Below, one piece after another: positions 14,248 to 22,760 of a stretch of DNA of 23,755 nucleotides. The translations under genes were made by a program, and so were the position numbers. The notes beneath the pieces were generated by a model. That model was not told where the DNA came from. It was given only the letters and a program-made list of their open reading frames with translations, and did not search any database. This stretch comes from JAFDVL01 sp031398365 (GTDB lineage Bacteria; Acidobacteriota; Blastocatellia; RBC074), in assembly GCA_031398365.1 (NCBI GenBank), contig JANNND010000547.1, positions 1-23,755 on the forward strand. Reading direction: 5' to 3'. Each line of letters starts with the position of its first letter. Position 1 is the first letter of the stretch.

Positions 14248-16809
14248 ATGCGGTTGTTGTCAGAACTGGCAGCCTTTAATCGGCGCAGCAAATTATATTG
14301 GTGGACGGTGACATTATCCGGGTTTGTGGCTTTGAGTCTGCTATTGCCGCAATTACTTCGGTTGCGGGGCTTCGCCTGGGTGCAAGTGATCGCGTTGGCA
14401 ATGGTCGTCTTTCTAACGGGATTTTGTCCAGTTCGACTTCCCGGTACGCAATGCGTAATTACCTCAAGCGACATTTTCGTTTTTTTGACCGCACTTATTT
14501 TCGGCGTTCCTGCGGCCACCTATATCGCCGCGCTGGATAGTTTTGTTGCCACTTATCGCTCATCGCAACGATGGAGTACGCGGTTAGCCAGCACTGCCAT
14601 TAATGCCGTAGCCATGCTGGTTTCGGCTCAATTCTTCGTCTGGGTTTGGAATCGGCCAGAACTTTTTCAGGCCGATGAAAAAGCGCGCCTATTTACTGCG
14701 CTGTTGCTCTTTGCCGCGGCTTACTTTCTGACCAATACATTTTTGATGGCGCAGTATTCAGCCACGCGGCTCGGCAAGCCGGTATGGGCTTTCTGGTGGG
14801 AAAATTACGCCTGGGTAATTTCCACGTATATGGCGAGCGCCACGGTCGCGGGCCTGATTTATCTGGGGTTGGAGCGTTACGGAGCCTTCGTCATCCTGGC
14901 TGCAGGGCCGATTGTTGTCATTGTTTTCGCCACTTGCCATTTTTATTTTCGCCAAGCCGAAGAACGCGATAACCTCAACCGCCAACGGTTAGAAGCGGCT
15001 GAGACGCAAGCTGCCTTAGCCGAAAAACATTTGTGCGAAATGCAGGAAAGCGAAGAGCGCTTTCGCAGCGCTTTCGATTATGCTGCCATCGGGATGGCGC
15101 TGGTGACGCCGAGCGGGCGTTGGGTGCAGGTGAATCATTCGCTCTGCCAAATTCTGGGGTACTCCGAAGAAGAATTATTAAACATCAACTTTCAAAGCCT
15201 GCTGCACGCCGAAGATGCCGAAGCCGCCAATCGGGCGATGGCCCAACTGGTGAGCGGTCAGGTGGCCGCCGCGCAGGTCGAGCAACGATTCCTGCATTCG
15301 CTGGGTGACGAAGTCTGGGTCTCCCTGAATGCCTCATTGATTCGCGCGACTGAGACACAACCGCAGCAATTGATTTTCCAAATTCAAAACATTACGGATC
15401 GCAAATGGGCGGAAGCGCGTTTGCTGCACGATGCTTTCCACGACACTTTGACAGGAATGCCGAACCGCGCCCTGTTTCTGGATCACTTGCAATTGGCAAT
15501 TGCACGGCACGCACGGCATCCGCAACGCCACTTCGCCGTACTGTTTCTAGACTTTGACCGCTTCAAGATTGTCAACGACAGTCTGGGGCATTTGGCCGGC
15601 GATGAATTGCTGATTAAAATTGCACGGCGGATCGTAAAATGCGTGCGTCCCGGCGACACAGTGGCGCGGCTTGGGGGCGATGAATTTACGATTCTTTTGG
15701 AAGATTTACATAGCGAAGAAGAAGCGATCAGTCTGGCCGAACGCATTCAAAAAACGCTGACTCAGCCTATCAAGCTCAGCATGACGGAAGTTACGATCAC
15801 CGCCAGCATTGGTATTGCGTACAGTTCCATCGGCTATCAAAAACCGGAGGAGTTATTGCGCGATGCCGACACTGCAATGTATCAGGCGAAATCGCGCGGC
15901 AAAGCCTGCCACGCCTTGTTCGATCCCAGCATGCATTCGCACGCCATTCGACAACTACAAATCGAAAACGACATGCGCCGCGCGCTAGAACGCGATGAAT
16001 TCTTTCTTGTCTATCAGCCAATTGTGGCCTTGGAAAACAATCAACTGGTTGGCTTTGAAGCGTTGGCGCGCTGGCAACATCCTGAACGCGGCCTGGTCAA
16101 TCCGGGCGAATTTATTTCCGTCGCGGAAGAAACGGGTTTGATTCTTCCACTGGGCGCGTGGGTCATTGCCGAAGCCTGTCGGCAACTGCGCGACTGGCAA
16201 CAACGATTGCCCGCACGGCTTGGCCCATCATTGATTATGAGTCTGAATTTGTCGGGCAAGCAGTTAATGCAAGACGGCATCGTGGATTTTGTGGAGCGCA
16301 GCCTGGCGCAACACAAGCTGGACCCGCGTCATTTGAAATTAGAGATTACTGAAAGCGTCGTGATGGAAAATATTGAGGTCGCCATGCGTAAGCTGGAGCA
16401 GTTGCGCGCATTGGGCGTGAAGCTAAGTATTGATGATTTCGGCACGGGCTATTCCAGCTTGAGTTATCTGCATCGCCTTTCCACGGACACGCTCAAAATT
16501 GATCGCTCCTTCGTGCAAAACATGGCGCAAAATAATGAGAATGCTGAGATTGTGCGGACAATTATTACGCTGGCAAAAACCTTGCACATGGATGTCACGG
16601 CAGAGGGTATTGAAACGGTGGATCAGTTGGAGATGTTGCGCGCCCTCGGCTGTGAATGCGGACAAGGTTATTTGTTTGCCAAGCCCATGGAAGCCGATGC
16701 TGCATTTCAAATTCTCACCCCGCAAAACTGGCAAAAGCTATTGCCGCCCCAACGTCAGCCCGTCCGTGAACAGGTGCTTAATGTCCAATTTGGCACGTAT
16801 GCGGCGTAA
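14248..16809 (+). CDS. Membrane sensor-PAS-GGDEF-EAL cyclic-di-GMP protein
   Basis: An 853-residue membrane-bound signalling protein. Residues 1-235 hold about seven hydrophobic helices forming an uncharacterised MASE-like sensor. A charged helix (about 238-270, EERDNLNRQRLEAAETQAAL) links to a PAS domain (about 268-385, FDYAAIGMALVTPSGRWVQVN). GGDEF is intact at 476-480, preceded by an RPGD inhibitory site. EAL is at 604-606, with LKLEITE, IDDFGTGYSS, LKIDRSF, VTAEGIET and GCECGQGYLFAKPM retained, so both synthesis and hydrolysis of c-di-GMP are possible. The ATG at 14248 follows an in-frame stop closely and has no clear ribosome binding site. The catalytic half closely resembles the divergent gene at 10997-13114, suggesting duplication followed by exchange of input domains. 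Confidence 0.93.
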   Translation: MRLLSELAAFNRRSKLYWWTVTLSGFVALSLLLPQLLRLRGFAWVQVIALAMVVFLTGFCPVRLPGTQCVITSSDIFVFLTALIFGVPAATYIAALDSFVATYRSSQRWSTRLASTAINAVAMLVSAQFFVWVWNRPELFQADEKARLFTALLLFAAAYFLTNTFLMAQYSATRLGKPVWAFWWENYAWVISTYMASATVAGLIYLGLERYGAFVILAAGPIVVIVFATCHFYFRQAEERDNLNRQRLEAAETQAALAEKHLCEMQESEERFRSAFDYAAIGMALVTPSGRWVQVNHSLCQILGYSEEELLNINFQSLLHAEDAEAANRAMAQLVSGQVAAAQVEQRFLHSLGDEVWVSLNASLIRATETQPQQLIFQIQNITDRKWAEARLLHDAFHDTLTGMPNRALFLDHLQLAIARHARHPQRHFAVLFLDFDRFKIVNDSLGHLAGDELLIKIARRIVKCVRPGDTVARLGGDEFTILLEDLHSEEEAISLAERIQKTLTQPIKLSMTEVTITASIGIAYSSIGYQKPEELLRDADTAMYQAKSRGKACHALFDPSMHSHAIRQLQIENDMRRALERDEFFLVYQPIVALENNQLVGFEALARWQHPERGLVNPGEFISVAEETGLILPLGAWVIAEACRQLRDWQQRLPARLGPSLIMSLNLSGKQLMQDGIVDFVERSLAQHKLDPRHLKLEITESVVMENIEVAMRKLEQLRALGVKLSIDDFGTGYSSLSYLHRLSTDTLKIDRSFVQNMAQNNENAEIVRTIITLAKTLHMDVTAEGIETVDQLEMLRALGCECGQGYLFAKPMEADAAFQILTPQNWQKLLPPQRQPVREQVLNVQFGTYAA

Positions 16810-17056
16810 AGCGGGTGATGGCGGCAGACCAAACAATTCCTCAAAATAAAAAAAGTACGACCACACTGCTGATTCGATTGCCGAGTTGCCACAGGACAAA
16901 AAGCTGCTGGTGATTCCGGCTCATTACGTTTTTCCTCCACACAATTCTCAGATTCCTTTCCTCGTTACTTACGGAAGAATTACACGAGCGGATTTCCTCA
17001 ATGATTGCGGTTCTGCTATTTTGCCTAGTCAATTTCAATCTTAGAATAAAGCCGCT

Positions 17057-17176
17057 ATGAATACTGAAAAACCAAACACTGAATACCCCTATTGGAATCG
17101 CGTGTACCTCGCAGTCCTGGTCACAACCATTGTCGTCATTAGCGCGCTGTGGCTTTTCTCAAAATCCTTTGAATAA
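17057..17176 (+). CDS. Single-helix microprotein upstream of a symporter (39 aa)
   Basis: A 39-residue protein with a polar, acidic start (NTEKPNTEYPYWNRVY), one clean membrane helix (about residues 17-34, LAVLVTTIVVISALWLF) and a short SKSFE tail. It ends 34 nt before the sodium/solute symporter ATG on the same strand. Small single-helix proteins encoded just before an SSS transporter are known as accessory subunits in several subfamilies, so a transporter-associated role is the likeliest inference. The ribosome binding site is weak. I cannot assign a named family. Confidence 0.65.
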   Translation: MNTEKPNTEYPYWNRVYLAVLVTTIVVISALWLFSKSFE

Positions 17177-17210
17177 GCAGAATCCTTGACCAACTTCTGA
17201 CTATCGCCCT

Positions 17211-18914
17211 ATGAAAACTCTCGACTGGATCATTGTCGCCGCTTATCTCATTTACATCGTCTACGACGGACTTCGGCTGACGAAAAAGAGCACCGAAGTA
17301 GAAGGCTACTTTTTAGCGAATCGCAGTTTGCCGTGGTGGGCAGTAGGCTTATCCGTCATGGCAACGCAGCTTTCAGCCATCACGCTGGTGGGCGCAACCG
17401 GGCAGGCGTACAACGATGGTATGCGGTTTGTGCAATTCTATTTCGGACTGCCTATTGCGATGGTGATTTTGTGCGTCACGGTAGTTCCCTTCTTCTATCG
17501 CGCCAAAGTCTATACAGCCTATGAATATTTAGAGCGCCGCTTTGACGCCAAGACGCGCGCCCTGGCCAGTCTGTTGTTTCTGATCCAACGCGGCATGAGT
17601 TGCGGCGTCATCATCTCTGCGCCGTCCGTGATCTTGTCTATCGTGCTCGGCTGGAACGAAACAACGACCGTGCTGGTGATGGGATTGACGACAGTGATTT
17701 ACACCATGTTCGGTGGCGTGCAGGCGGTAACATGGACAGATGTGAAGCAGATGATCGTGATTTTCGTCGGGATGGGCGTGTGTCTGTTTGTGATTGTCGG
17801 CAAGTTTCCCGCCGGGGTTTCAATGGGCGATGCACTGCATTTGGCGGGCGCGGCTGGCAAATTGAAAACCGTAGATTTCAGTTTCAGTTTGACGGAAACC
17901 TACACATTTTGGTCGGGCATTATCGCCGCATTGTTTCTCTTTCTCTCGTACTTCGGTTGCGATCAAAGCCAGGTACAACGGTTCTTAACTTCGCGTTCCG
18001 TGGACGAAGGACGGACTTCATTATTGATGAGCGCGTTCGTCAAAATACCAATGCAGTTCGGGATTCTCTTTATTGGCGTGATGGTGTTTGTATTTTACCA
18101 GTTTGTGCAACCACCGATGATTTTCAATAAAGTTGAAGTAGAAAGACTACAAAAGAGCGAGTTCAAAGCTGACTTCGAGAACCTTCAAACGCGATATGAT
18201 TCAGTGTTTAAGACGAAGGAACTCCTTGCAGCAGATATTAATGGCAATGTACACCTTAATTTCCTCGACGATGTGACGCCGCACATGCAGCCTGCTAGAG
18301 GCTTGTACATATCAGATCTTCAAAAATTCAACTCCATTCGCAAAGAGGCCGCAGAACTGGTCAAGAAAAATGGTGGTAACAGCAACGACGTGAATTACAT
18401 CTTCCCCGCCTTCGTCACAACCTACATGCCCGCAGGCGTTGTGGGCTTAATCATTGCCGCCATCTTCGCCGCTGCGATGTCGTCCATCTCCGCCGAACTG
18501 AGCGCGCTTTCGACCGCCACCGTGATTGATTTTTATCGTCGTCATATCAATACGACGGCAACCGATGCACAGTATTTGCGCGTCGCCAAACTCTCAACTG
18601 GCTTGTGGGGCATCTTCGCCTGCATCGTCGCGTTGTATGCTTCACGGCTCGGCTCGCTCATCGAAGTCGTCAACAAATTCGGCTCGTTCTTTTACGGCTC
18701 GCTGCTCGGCGTGTTTGTGCTGGCGATTGGCACAAAGCGGGCGACAGGCACGGGGGCGTTTATAGGCATGATCGCAGGCATCGCCTCGGTAGCGATTGTC
18801 AGCAACACGACGAAAATCAGCTTTCTCTGGTACAACCTCGTCGGCTGCGCGACCGTCGTGATCGTGGGAATGCTAATTAGCTTATTGATCCCCAACAAAG
18901 AGGCAACCACATGA
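17211..18914 (+). CDS. Sodium:solute symporter (SSS family)
   Basis: A 567-residue Na+-coupled symporter with the LeuT-type fold. It begins with a helix (LDWIIVAAYLIYIVYDGL), FLANRSLPWWAVGLSVMATQLSAITLVGATG in TM1, and a conserved TM8 with AAIFAAAMSSISAELSALST; S424/S425 fall in the usual Na2 sodium site. It has about 13 membrane helices. Between about residues 304 and 396 there is an extra hydrophilic stretch rich in Lys, Glu and Asp (KADFENLQTRYDSVFKTKEL), probably an extramembrane loop. The substrate is unknown, but the next gene is a P1 peptidase that overlaps it by ATGA, which suggests amino acids, small peptides or their derivatives. The microprotein at 17057 precedes it. Confidence 0.92.
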   Translation: MKTLDWIIVAAYLIYIVYDGLRLTKKSTEVEGYFLANRSLPWWAVGLSVMATQLSAITLVGATGQAYNDGMRFVQFYFGLPIAMVILCVTVVPFFYRAKVYTAYEYLERRFDAKTRALASLLFLIQRGMSCGVIISAPSVILSIVLGWNETTTVLVMGLTTVIYTMFGGVQAVTWTDVKQMIVIFVGMGVCLFVIVGKFPAGVSMGDALHLAGAAGKLKTVDFSFSLTETYTFWSGIIAALFLFLSYFGCDQSQVQRFLTSRSVDEGRTSLLMSAFVKIPMQFGILFIGVMVFVFYQFVQPPMIFNKVEVERLQKSEFKADFENLQTRYDSVFKTKELLAADINGNVHLNFLDDVTPHMQPARGLYISDLQKFNSIRKEAAELVKKNGGNSNDVNYIFPAFVTTYMPAGVVGLIIAAIFAAAMSSISAELSALSTATVIDFYRRHINTTATDAQYLRVAKLSTGLWGIFACIVALYASRLGSLIEVVNKFGSFFYGSLLGVFVLAIGTKRATGTGAFIGMIAGIASVAIVSNTTKISFLWYNLVGCATVVIVGMLISLLIPNKEATT

Positions 18915-19948
18915 AGCGGCGTGATCTTTTGCGCAGCAGCCTTGCGGTTGGCTTCGCGCCAAAACTGTCGCTACCACAATCTAATCCAAAAACTTCCATC
19001 ACCGATGTTTTCGGCATCAAGGTCGGTCACTTCACGGACAAACGCCGCCCCACGGGCTGCACGGTCATCTTGACAGAAGCGGGCGCAACCGCAGGCGTGG
19101 AGGTGCGCGGCGCAGCTCCTGGCACGCGCGAAACCGACTTGCTTGATCCCCCAAATTTGGTGCAACAGGTGCACGCCATTGTGTTGTCCGGCGGCTCTGC
19201 CTTCGGGCTTGACACCGCCACCGGCGTCATGAAATATCTGGAAGAACTTGGCATTGGTTATGACGTCAAGATAGCCAAAGTCCCGATAGTTCCCGCCGCA
19301 ATTCTGTTTGATCTGGCTGTCGGTGATCCTAAAATTCGGCCCGATGCCAGGGCAGGTTATGAAGCCTGTAAAAACGCGTCGGACAGAACCTTAACAGAAG
19401 GCAATGTCGGCGCGGGTGCAGGCGCGACCGTTGGCAAATTGTTCGGCATGAATCGTGCGATGAAAGGCGGTCTCGGCACGGCTTCCATCAAATTGCCAAA
19501 TGGCTTTACAGTCGGCGCAATCGTTGCCGTCAATGCGGTTGGCGATATATTTGAGAATGGCAAATTGATTGCCGGAGCGCGCACGCCCGATGGCAAAAAG
19601 CTGCTAGGCACGATGTCCGCCATCTTGCGCGGTGAAACTCCTCCGCCGTTGCTGGGTGGGACGAACACCACGATTGGCGTCGTCGCCACCGATGCCAAAC
19701 TCACTAAAGCCGAATGTCAGAAGATCGCGCAGATGGCGCACGACGGCTTCGCGCGCACCATCAATCCGGCGCATACAATGTTCGATGGCGACACGATTTT
19801 TGCCTTGGCTACGGGCAAAGTGGAGAAAGCCGCAAACGTGACGTTACTGGGTGCGCTGGCGGCGGAAGCAATGGCACAGGCGGTGATTCGAGCGATCAAA
19901 GCCGCGCAAGGATTGCCGGGATTGCCAAGCGTGAATGATATTCGATAA
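18911..19948 (+). CDS. P1 (S58/DmpA) family peptidase, Tat-exported
   Basis: A 345-residue peptidase of the DmpA/S58 family, self-processing Ntn-type aminopeptidases that act on D- or L-amino acid amides, beta-peptides or small peptides. The N terminus KRRDLLRSSLAVGFAPKL is a twin-arginine export signal. Family landmarks are FGIKVGHFTD, GCTVILTEAGATAGVEVRG, LSGGSAFGLD, EGNVGAGAGATVGKL, and NTTIGVVATDA (N252-T253-T254), where self-cleavage before a Thr nucleophile is expected. The ATG overlaps the symporter stop as ATGA, so the two are translationally coupled. This fits an outside-the-membrane peptidase feeding an importer. The Mrr gene follows after 26 nt. The family assignment is secure; the substrate is not known. 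Confidence 0.93.
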   Translation: MKRRDLLRSSLAVGFAPKLSLPQSNPKTSITDVFGIKVGHFTDKRRPTGCTVILTEAGATAGVEVRGAAPGTRETDLLDPPNLVQQVHAIVLSGGSAFGLDTATGVMKYLEELGIGYDVKIAKVPIVPAAILFDLAVGDPKIRPDARAGYEACKNASDRTLTEGNVGAGAGATVGKLFGMNRAMKGGLGTASIKLPNGFTVGAIVAVNAVGDIFENGKLIAGARTPDGKKLLGTMSAILRGETPPPLLGGTNTTIGVVATDAKLTKAECQKIAQMAHDGFARTINPAHTMFDGDTIFALATGKVEKAANVTLLGALAAEAMAQAVIRAIKAAQGLPGLPSVNDIR

Positions 19949-19974
19949 GGCCCATTTACGATCGTGGAGTAGTT

Positions 19975-20892
19975 ATGACTAAAAATGATAATGGAGTTTC
20001 AAGATCGCGAGCATTAGCGGCCAAAGTCGTCTTTGCTGCTTTGAATGCAATCAAAGATAACAATAGAGAACTTCCCCAACGGCAGGTCTTTTTAGAAGTG
20101 GAACAAAAGGTTCATCTTGATGAATGGGCTGGCGCTAGGTATGAAAAAACAGGAAATGTCCGGTGGCAGACGGTATTACATTTCTACAGCATTGACTGTG
20201 TAAAGGCAGGTTATATCATTAAAAAAAGTGGCATTTGGTATCTGACGCCAGAAGGAGAAGAGGCTGTAAAACTTGGTGAAATGGGGTTGTTTACTGCAGC
20301 TAACGCAGCCTATAAACAGTGGAAGCTTAAAAACCAATCTCTTGCCGATGTAACTGAATCTGATGAAACTGATGTTGAAGTCCCTACTCAAGACGAAGGG
20401 CTTACGGTTGAGCGGGCCGAGGCGATGGCATTGGAAGGAATCAAACAATTCATCAATGCGAAAAATCCGTATGAGTTTCAGGATTTGGCAGCGGCCTTAC
20501 TGCGAGGCATGAGTTACTACACACCTTTCATTGCGCCGCGCGGAAAAGACGGAGGCGTAGATATTATTGCTTATCGTGATCCTCTTGGCACCGTTTCGCC
20601 TCGCATCAAAATCCAAATCAAGCATCGCGGAATAGCTGCCACAGTTCAGGAAATCCGACAGTTAATGGGAATTCTGCAAAAAGATGGAGATGTGGGGATT
20701 TTCATCTCTACCGGCGGCTTCACACCTGATGCCAAAGCTACCGCTCGCAGCTCTCACGTTCACGTTGAGCTAATTGATCTTGAGCGTTTCATCAGCCTCT
20801 GGCAAGAGTTCTATAACAAGCTTTCAGACGAAGATAAAAGCTTACTGCCTCTTTTGCCAATCTATTTCGTCGTACCTGGCGCAATAGCTTAA
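19975..20892 (+). CDS. mrr: Mrr-type restriction endonuclease (type IV)
   Basis: A 305-residue protein with the Mrr layout. Residues about 10-115 are a winged-helix DNA-binding domain (Mrr_N: ELPQRQVFLEVEQ, WQTVLHFYSIDCVKAGYI, GIWYLTPEGEEAVKL). Residues about 150-280 are the Mrr catalytic domain with E167, D196 in KDGGVDIIAY and Q214/K216 in KIQIKHRG, giving the PD-(D/E)XK-type D...QxK active site, all present. Enzymes of this type cut DNA carrying foreign methylation. No methyltransferase is adjacent, which is normal for type IV. GGAG sits five bases before the ATG. It lies between two unrelated transport genes on the same strand, so it was probably inserted there or carried along. Mrr is the likely family but the target modification is unknown. 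Confidence 0.9.
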   Translation: MTKNDNGVSRSRALAAKVVFAALNAIKDNNRELPQRQVFLEVEQKVHLDEWAGARYEKTGNVRWQTVLHFYSIDCVKAGYIIKKSGIWYLTPEGEEAVKLGEMGLFTAANAAYKQWKLKNQSLADVTESDETDVEVPTQDEGLTVERAEAMALEGIKQFINAKNPYEFQDLAAALLRGMSYYTPFIAPRGKDGGVDIIAYRDPLGTVSPRIKIQIKHRGIAATVQEIRQLMGILQKDGDVGIFISTGGFTPDAKATARSSHVHVELIDLERFISLWQEFYNKLSDEDKSLLPLLPIYFVVPGAIA

Positions 20893-20912
20893 TCGTTACC
20901 CATAACGCACCG

Positions 20913-22301
20913 ATGACCTTCCTAACCATTCTTATCGTTTATGCCATAACGATGATCGCGCTCGGCCTCTACGTCTCGCGGCGTTCTCAAAACTCCAGTG
21001 ATTTTTTTGTCGCAGGGCGCGGACTCGGCGCGGGTCTGATTGCGACAACGTTGCTCGCAGCCAATATTGGCGCGGGTTCGACGATTGGGGCGGCGGGGCT
21101 GGCCTATCGCATCGGCTTGCAGGCGTGGTGGTGGGTGGGGGCAGCAGGTATCGGGTCACTGATTTTAGCTTGCACGATTGCGCCAAAGATTTGGCGCGTG
21201 GCACGGGACAATAACTTGTATACGGTGGGCGATTATTTGGAATTTCGCTACAGCCCAAGCGTGCGGGGGTTGGCGGCGGTGCTGTTATGGGTCGGGGCAT
21301 TGATTATCTTCGCGGGGCAGTTAATTGGTGGCGCGGCGTTGCTGAATGTGGTCGCGGGCATCCATAAAATTGTCGGGTACTTAATCGCCGCACTGGTCGT
21401 AACGTTTTACTTTTCGCTGGGCGGACTTCATACGGCGGTACGCGTAAATGTGCTGCAATTAGGAGTAAAATTATTGGGCTTTGGAGTGGCGTTAGTCTAT
21501 TTGATTTATCACTACAAAGCCCCAGACGATGCGATCAGCCACGCGCTCCCAATAGGGTTTCATAGCTTCACGGAAGCAGGAATTAACACACCATTATTTT
21601 ATCTGGCGACGTTGATGCCAGCCTTTATCATCTCGCCGGGCATCTTGCAAAAAGTGTTTGCAGCACGTGATGAAACAGCGGCGCGACGTGGCGTCAGCCT
21701 TAATGCAATTGGATTGCTGATGTTTGCAATTGTCCCAACCTTACTCGGCATATTCGCCCGCTTGTACCTCCCGAATCTGGCAAATAGCGAATTAGCATTG
21801 CCGATGCTGCTCACAAATTTGCTCCCTTTCTGGCTTGGAGGATTGTTGCTGGCTGCAATTTTTGCGGCGGAACTGAGCGCGGCGGATGCTGTGTTATTTA
21901 TGCTCACAACTTCGCTCACCAAGGATTTGTACAAAGCGTATTTGAATCCCAAGGCTGACGATGCCCAGTTACGGCGTGTCGCACGAGGCACGGCGATTGT
22001 TTGTGGCCTACTCGGTGCTGTATTGGCGATTGGCTTGGAGACGATATATGCGGCGCTGACGATTTTTTATACGTTGCTAACGGCGGCCTTGCTGCTGCCA
22101 ATTATCGTGGGGTTATATTCCCGGCGCGTCACGGCGAAGGCGGCTTTGGCTTCGATGATTGCTTCAGTAAGCGTGACATTTGCAACTTATTATCTAAGCA
22201 ACAAACAAGGCTATGGGGGCGTGCCGCCTGCGATTTTTGGGATTGTGGCGGGGGGAGTAATCATGAGTGTTGCTGCCCTGAAAACAATAGACCGCCGATA
22301 A
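20913..22301 (+). CDS. Second sodium:solute symporter (SSS family)
   Basis: A 462-residue Na+-coupled symporter with about 12 membrane helices, shorter than the first one and without its hydrophilic insert. Landmarks are FFVAGRGLGAGLIATTLLAANIGAGSTIGAAGLAYRIG in TM1-TM2, FYFSLGGLHTAVRVNVLQLGVK, and the TM8 region AAIFAAELSAADAVLFMLTTSLTKDLYK, which covers the expected Na2 site. It follows the Mrr gene by 20 nt and ends 11 nt before the convergent HTH-FeoA gene, where a 20-bp inverted repeat spans both stops. The substrate is not readable. The two SSS proteins are distant relatives, so they probably carry different solutes. Confidence 0.9.
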   Translation: MTFLTILIVYAITMIALGLYVSRRSQNSSDFFVAGRGLGAGLIATTLLAANIGAGSTIGAAGLAYRIGLQAWWWVGAAGIGSLILACTIAPKIWRVARDNNLYTVGDYLEFRYSPSVRGLAAVLLWVGALIIFAGQLIGGAALLNVVAGIHKIVGYLIAALVVTFYFSLGGLHTAVRVNVLQLGVKLLGFGVALVYLIYHYKAPDDAISHALPIGFHSFTEAGINTPLFYLATLMPAFIISPGILQKVFAARDETAARRGVSLNAIGLLMFAIVPTLLGIFARLYLPNLANSELALPMLLTNLLPFWLGGLLLAAIFAAELSAADAVLFMLTTSLTKDLYKAYLNPKADDAQLRRVARGTAIVCGLLGAVLAIGLETIYAALTIFYTLLTAALLLPIIVGLYSRRVTAKAALASMIASVSVTFATYYLSNKQGYGGVPPAIFGIVAGGVIMSVAALKTIDRR

Positions 22302-22350
22302 CGCGGATCAGATCAGCGATTATTTGCAGAATCCGCCTTATCCGCGGTCT
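22289..22350. repeat. 20-bp inverted repeat across two convergent gene ends
   Basis: Arm 22289-22308 is the reverse complement of 22331-22350 at 18 of 20 positions, with a 22-nt loop. It covers the last codons and stop of the second symporter and the last codons of the HTH-FeoA gene. No T tract follows, so it is not a textbook terminator, but in RNA it would form a strong hairpin at the end of both messages. The GATAACGCGGAT core resembles dispersed intergenic palindromes. Confidence 0.8.
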
Positions 22351-22753
22351 GCTCCCGCCAAACGAAAATATCGCGCGCGATGTCTTCTTCTAACGCAACC
22401 TGTGTCTCTTCGCACTGCAGCACAAAGCTTGGAAAACGTTGTTGCAATTTAATCGGCACGCCAGCAGAAAGGCCGAAAGATAGCAGCTTTTGAAAACGTG
22501 CGTAATTGCGTTGGCTGATATAAGCAACACGTGCGGATTCTTGTAGCTGGAGTTTGTCCGCAGAGATCAACTGATGATGAATGGCTTGTAATTTTTCACG
22601 GCCCAACTTTGTTAAGGATAGAGGCTGCTGCTGCTCAAGGCGTACAATCCAACCTTCGTGTTCGACCTCTTCGACAACTTCCGGCGCAGCAGAAATTGCA
22701 GCCCCCGTTTCCAGGCTCTTTAATAAGTCAATAATCTCTTCGCTTAATCGCAT
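22313..22753 (-). CDS. Winged-helix / FeoA-like domain protein
   Basis: A 146-residue protein downstream of feoB. Residues about 1-65 look like a small winged helix (LSEEIIDLLKSL, a wing, PLSLTKLGREKLQAIHHQL). Residues about 86-133 match the FeoA/DtxR-type SH3-like domain (RFQKLLSFGLSAGVPIKLQQRFPSFVLQC, ending ALEEDIARDIFVW). FeoA domains bind FeoB and modulate iron uptake; the fused helix domain suggests that it senses or regulates the operon, as in short DtxR/IdeR-like forms or as a combined FeoA-FeoC. The start codon has no clear ribosome binding site. The gap to feoB is occupied by an inverted-repeat element, and the last codons lie in a second inverted repeat. The domain call is good; the exact role is inferred. 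Confidence 0.75.
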   Translation of the reverse strand: MRLSEEIIDLLKSLETGAAISAAPEVVEEVEHEGWIVRLEQQQPLSLTKLGREKLQAIHHQLISADKLQLQESARVAYISQRNYARFQKLLSFGLSAGVPIKLQQRFPSFVLQCEETQVALEEDIARDIFVWREQTADKADSANNR

Positions 22754-22760
22754 TTATTTA

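Noticed and set aside
14028..14519. 163-codon minus-strand frame
   Set aside because: More than half is antisense to the start of the membrane GGDEF-EAL gene, and it has no family resemblance.
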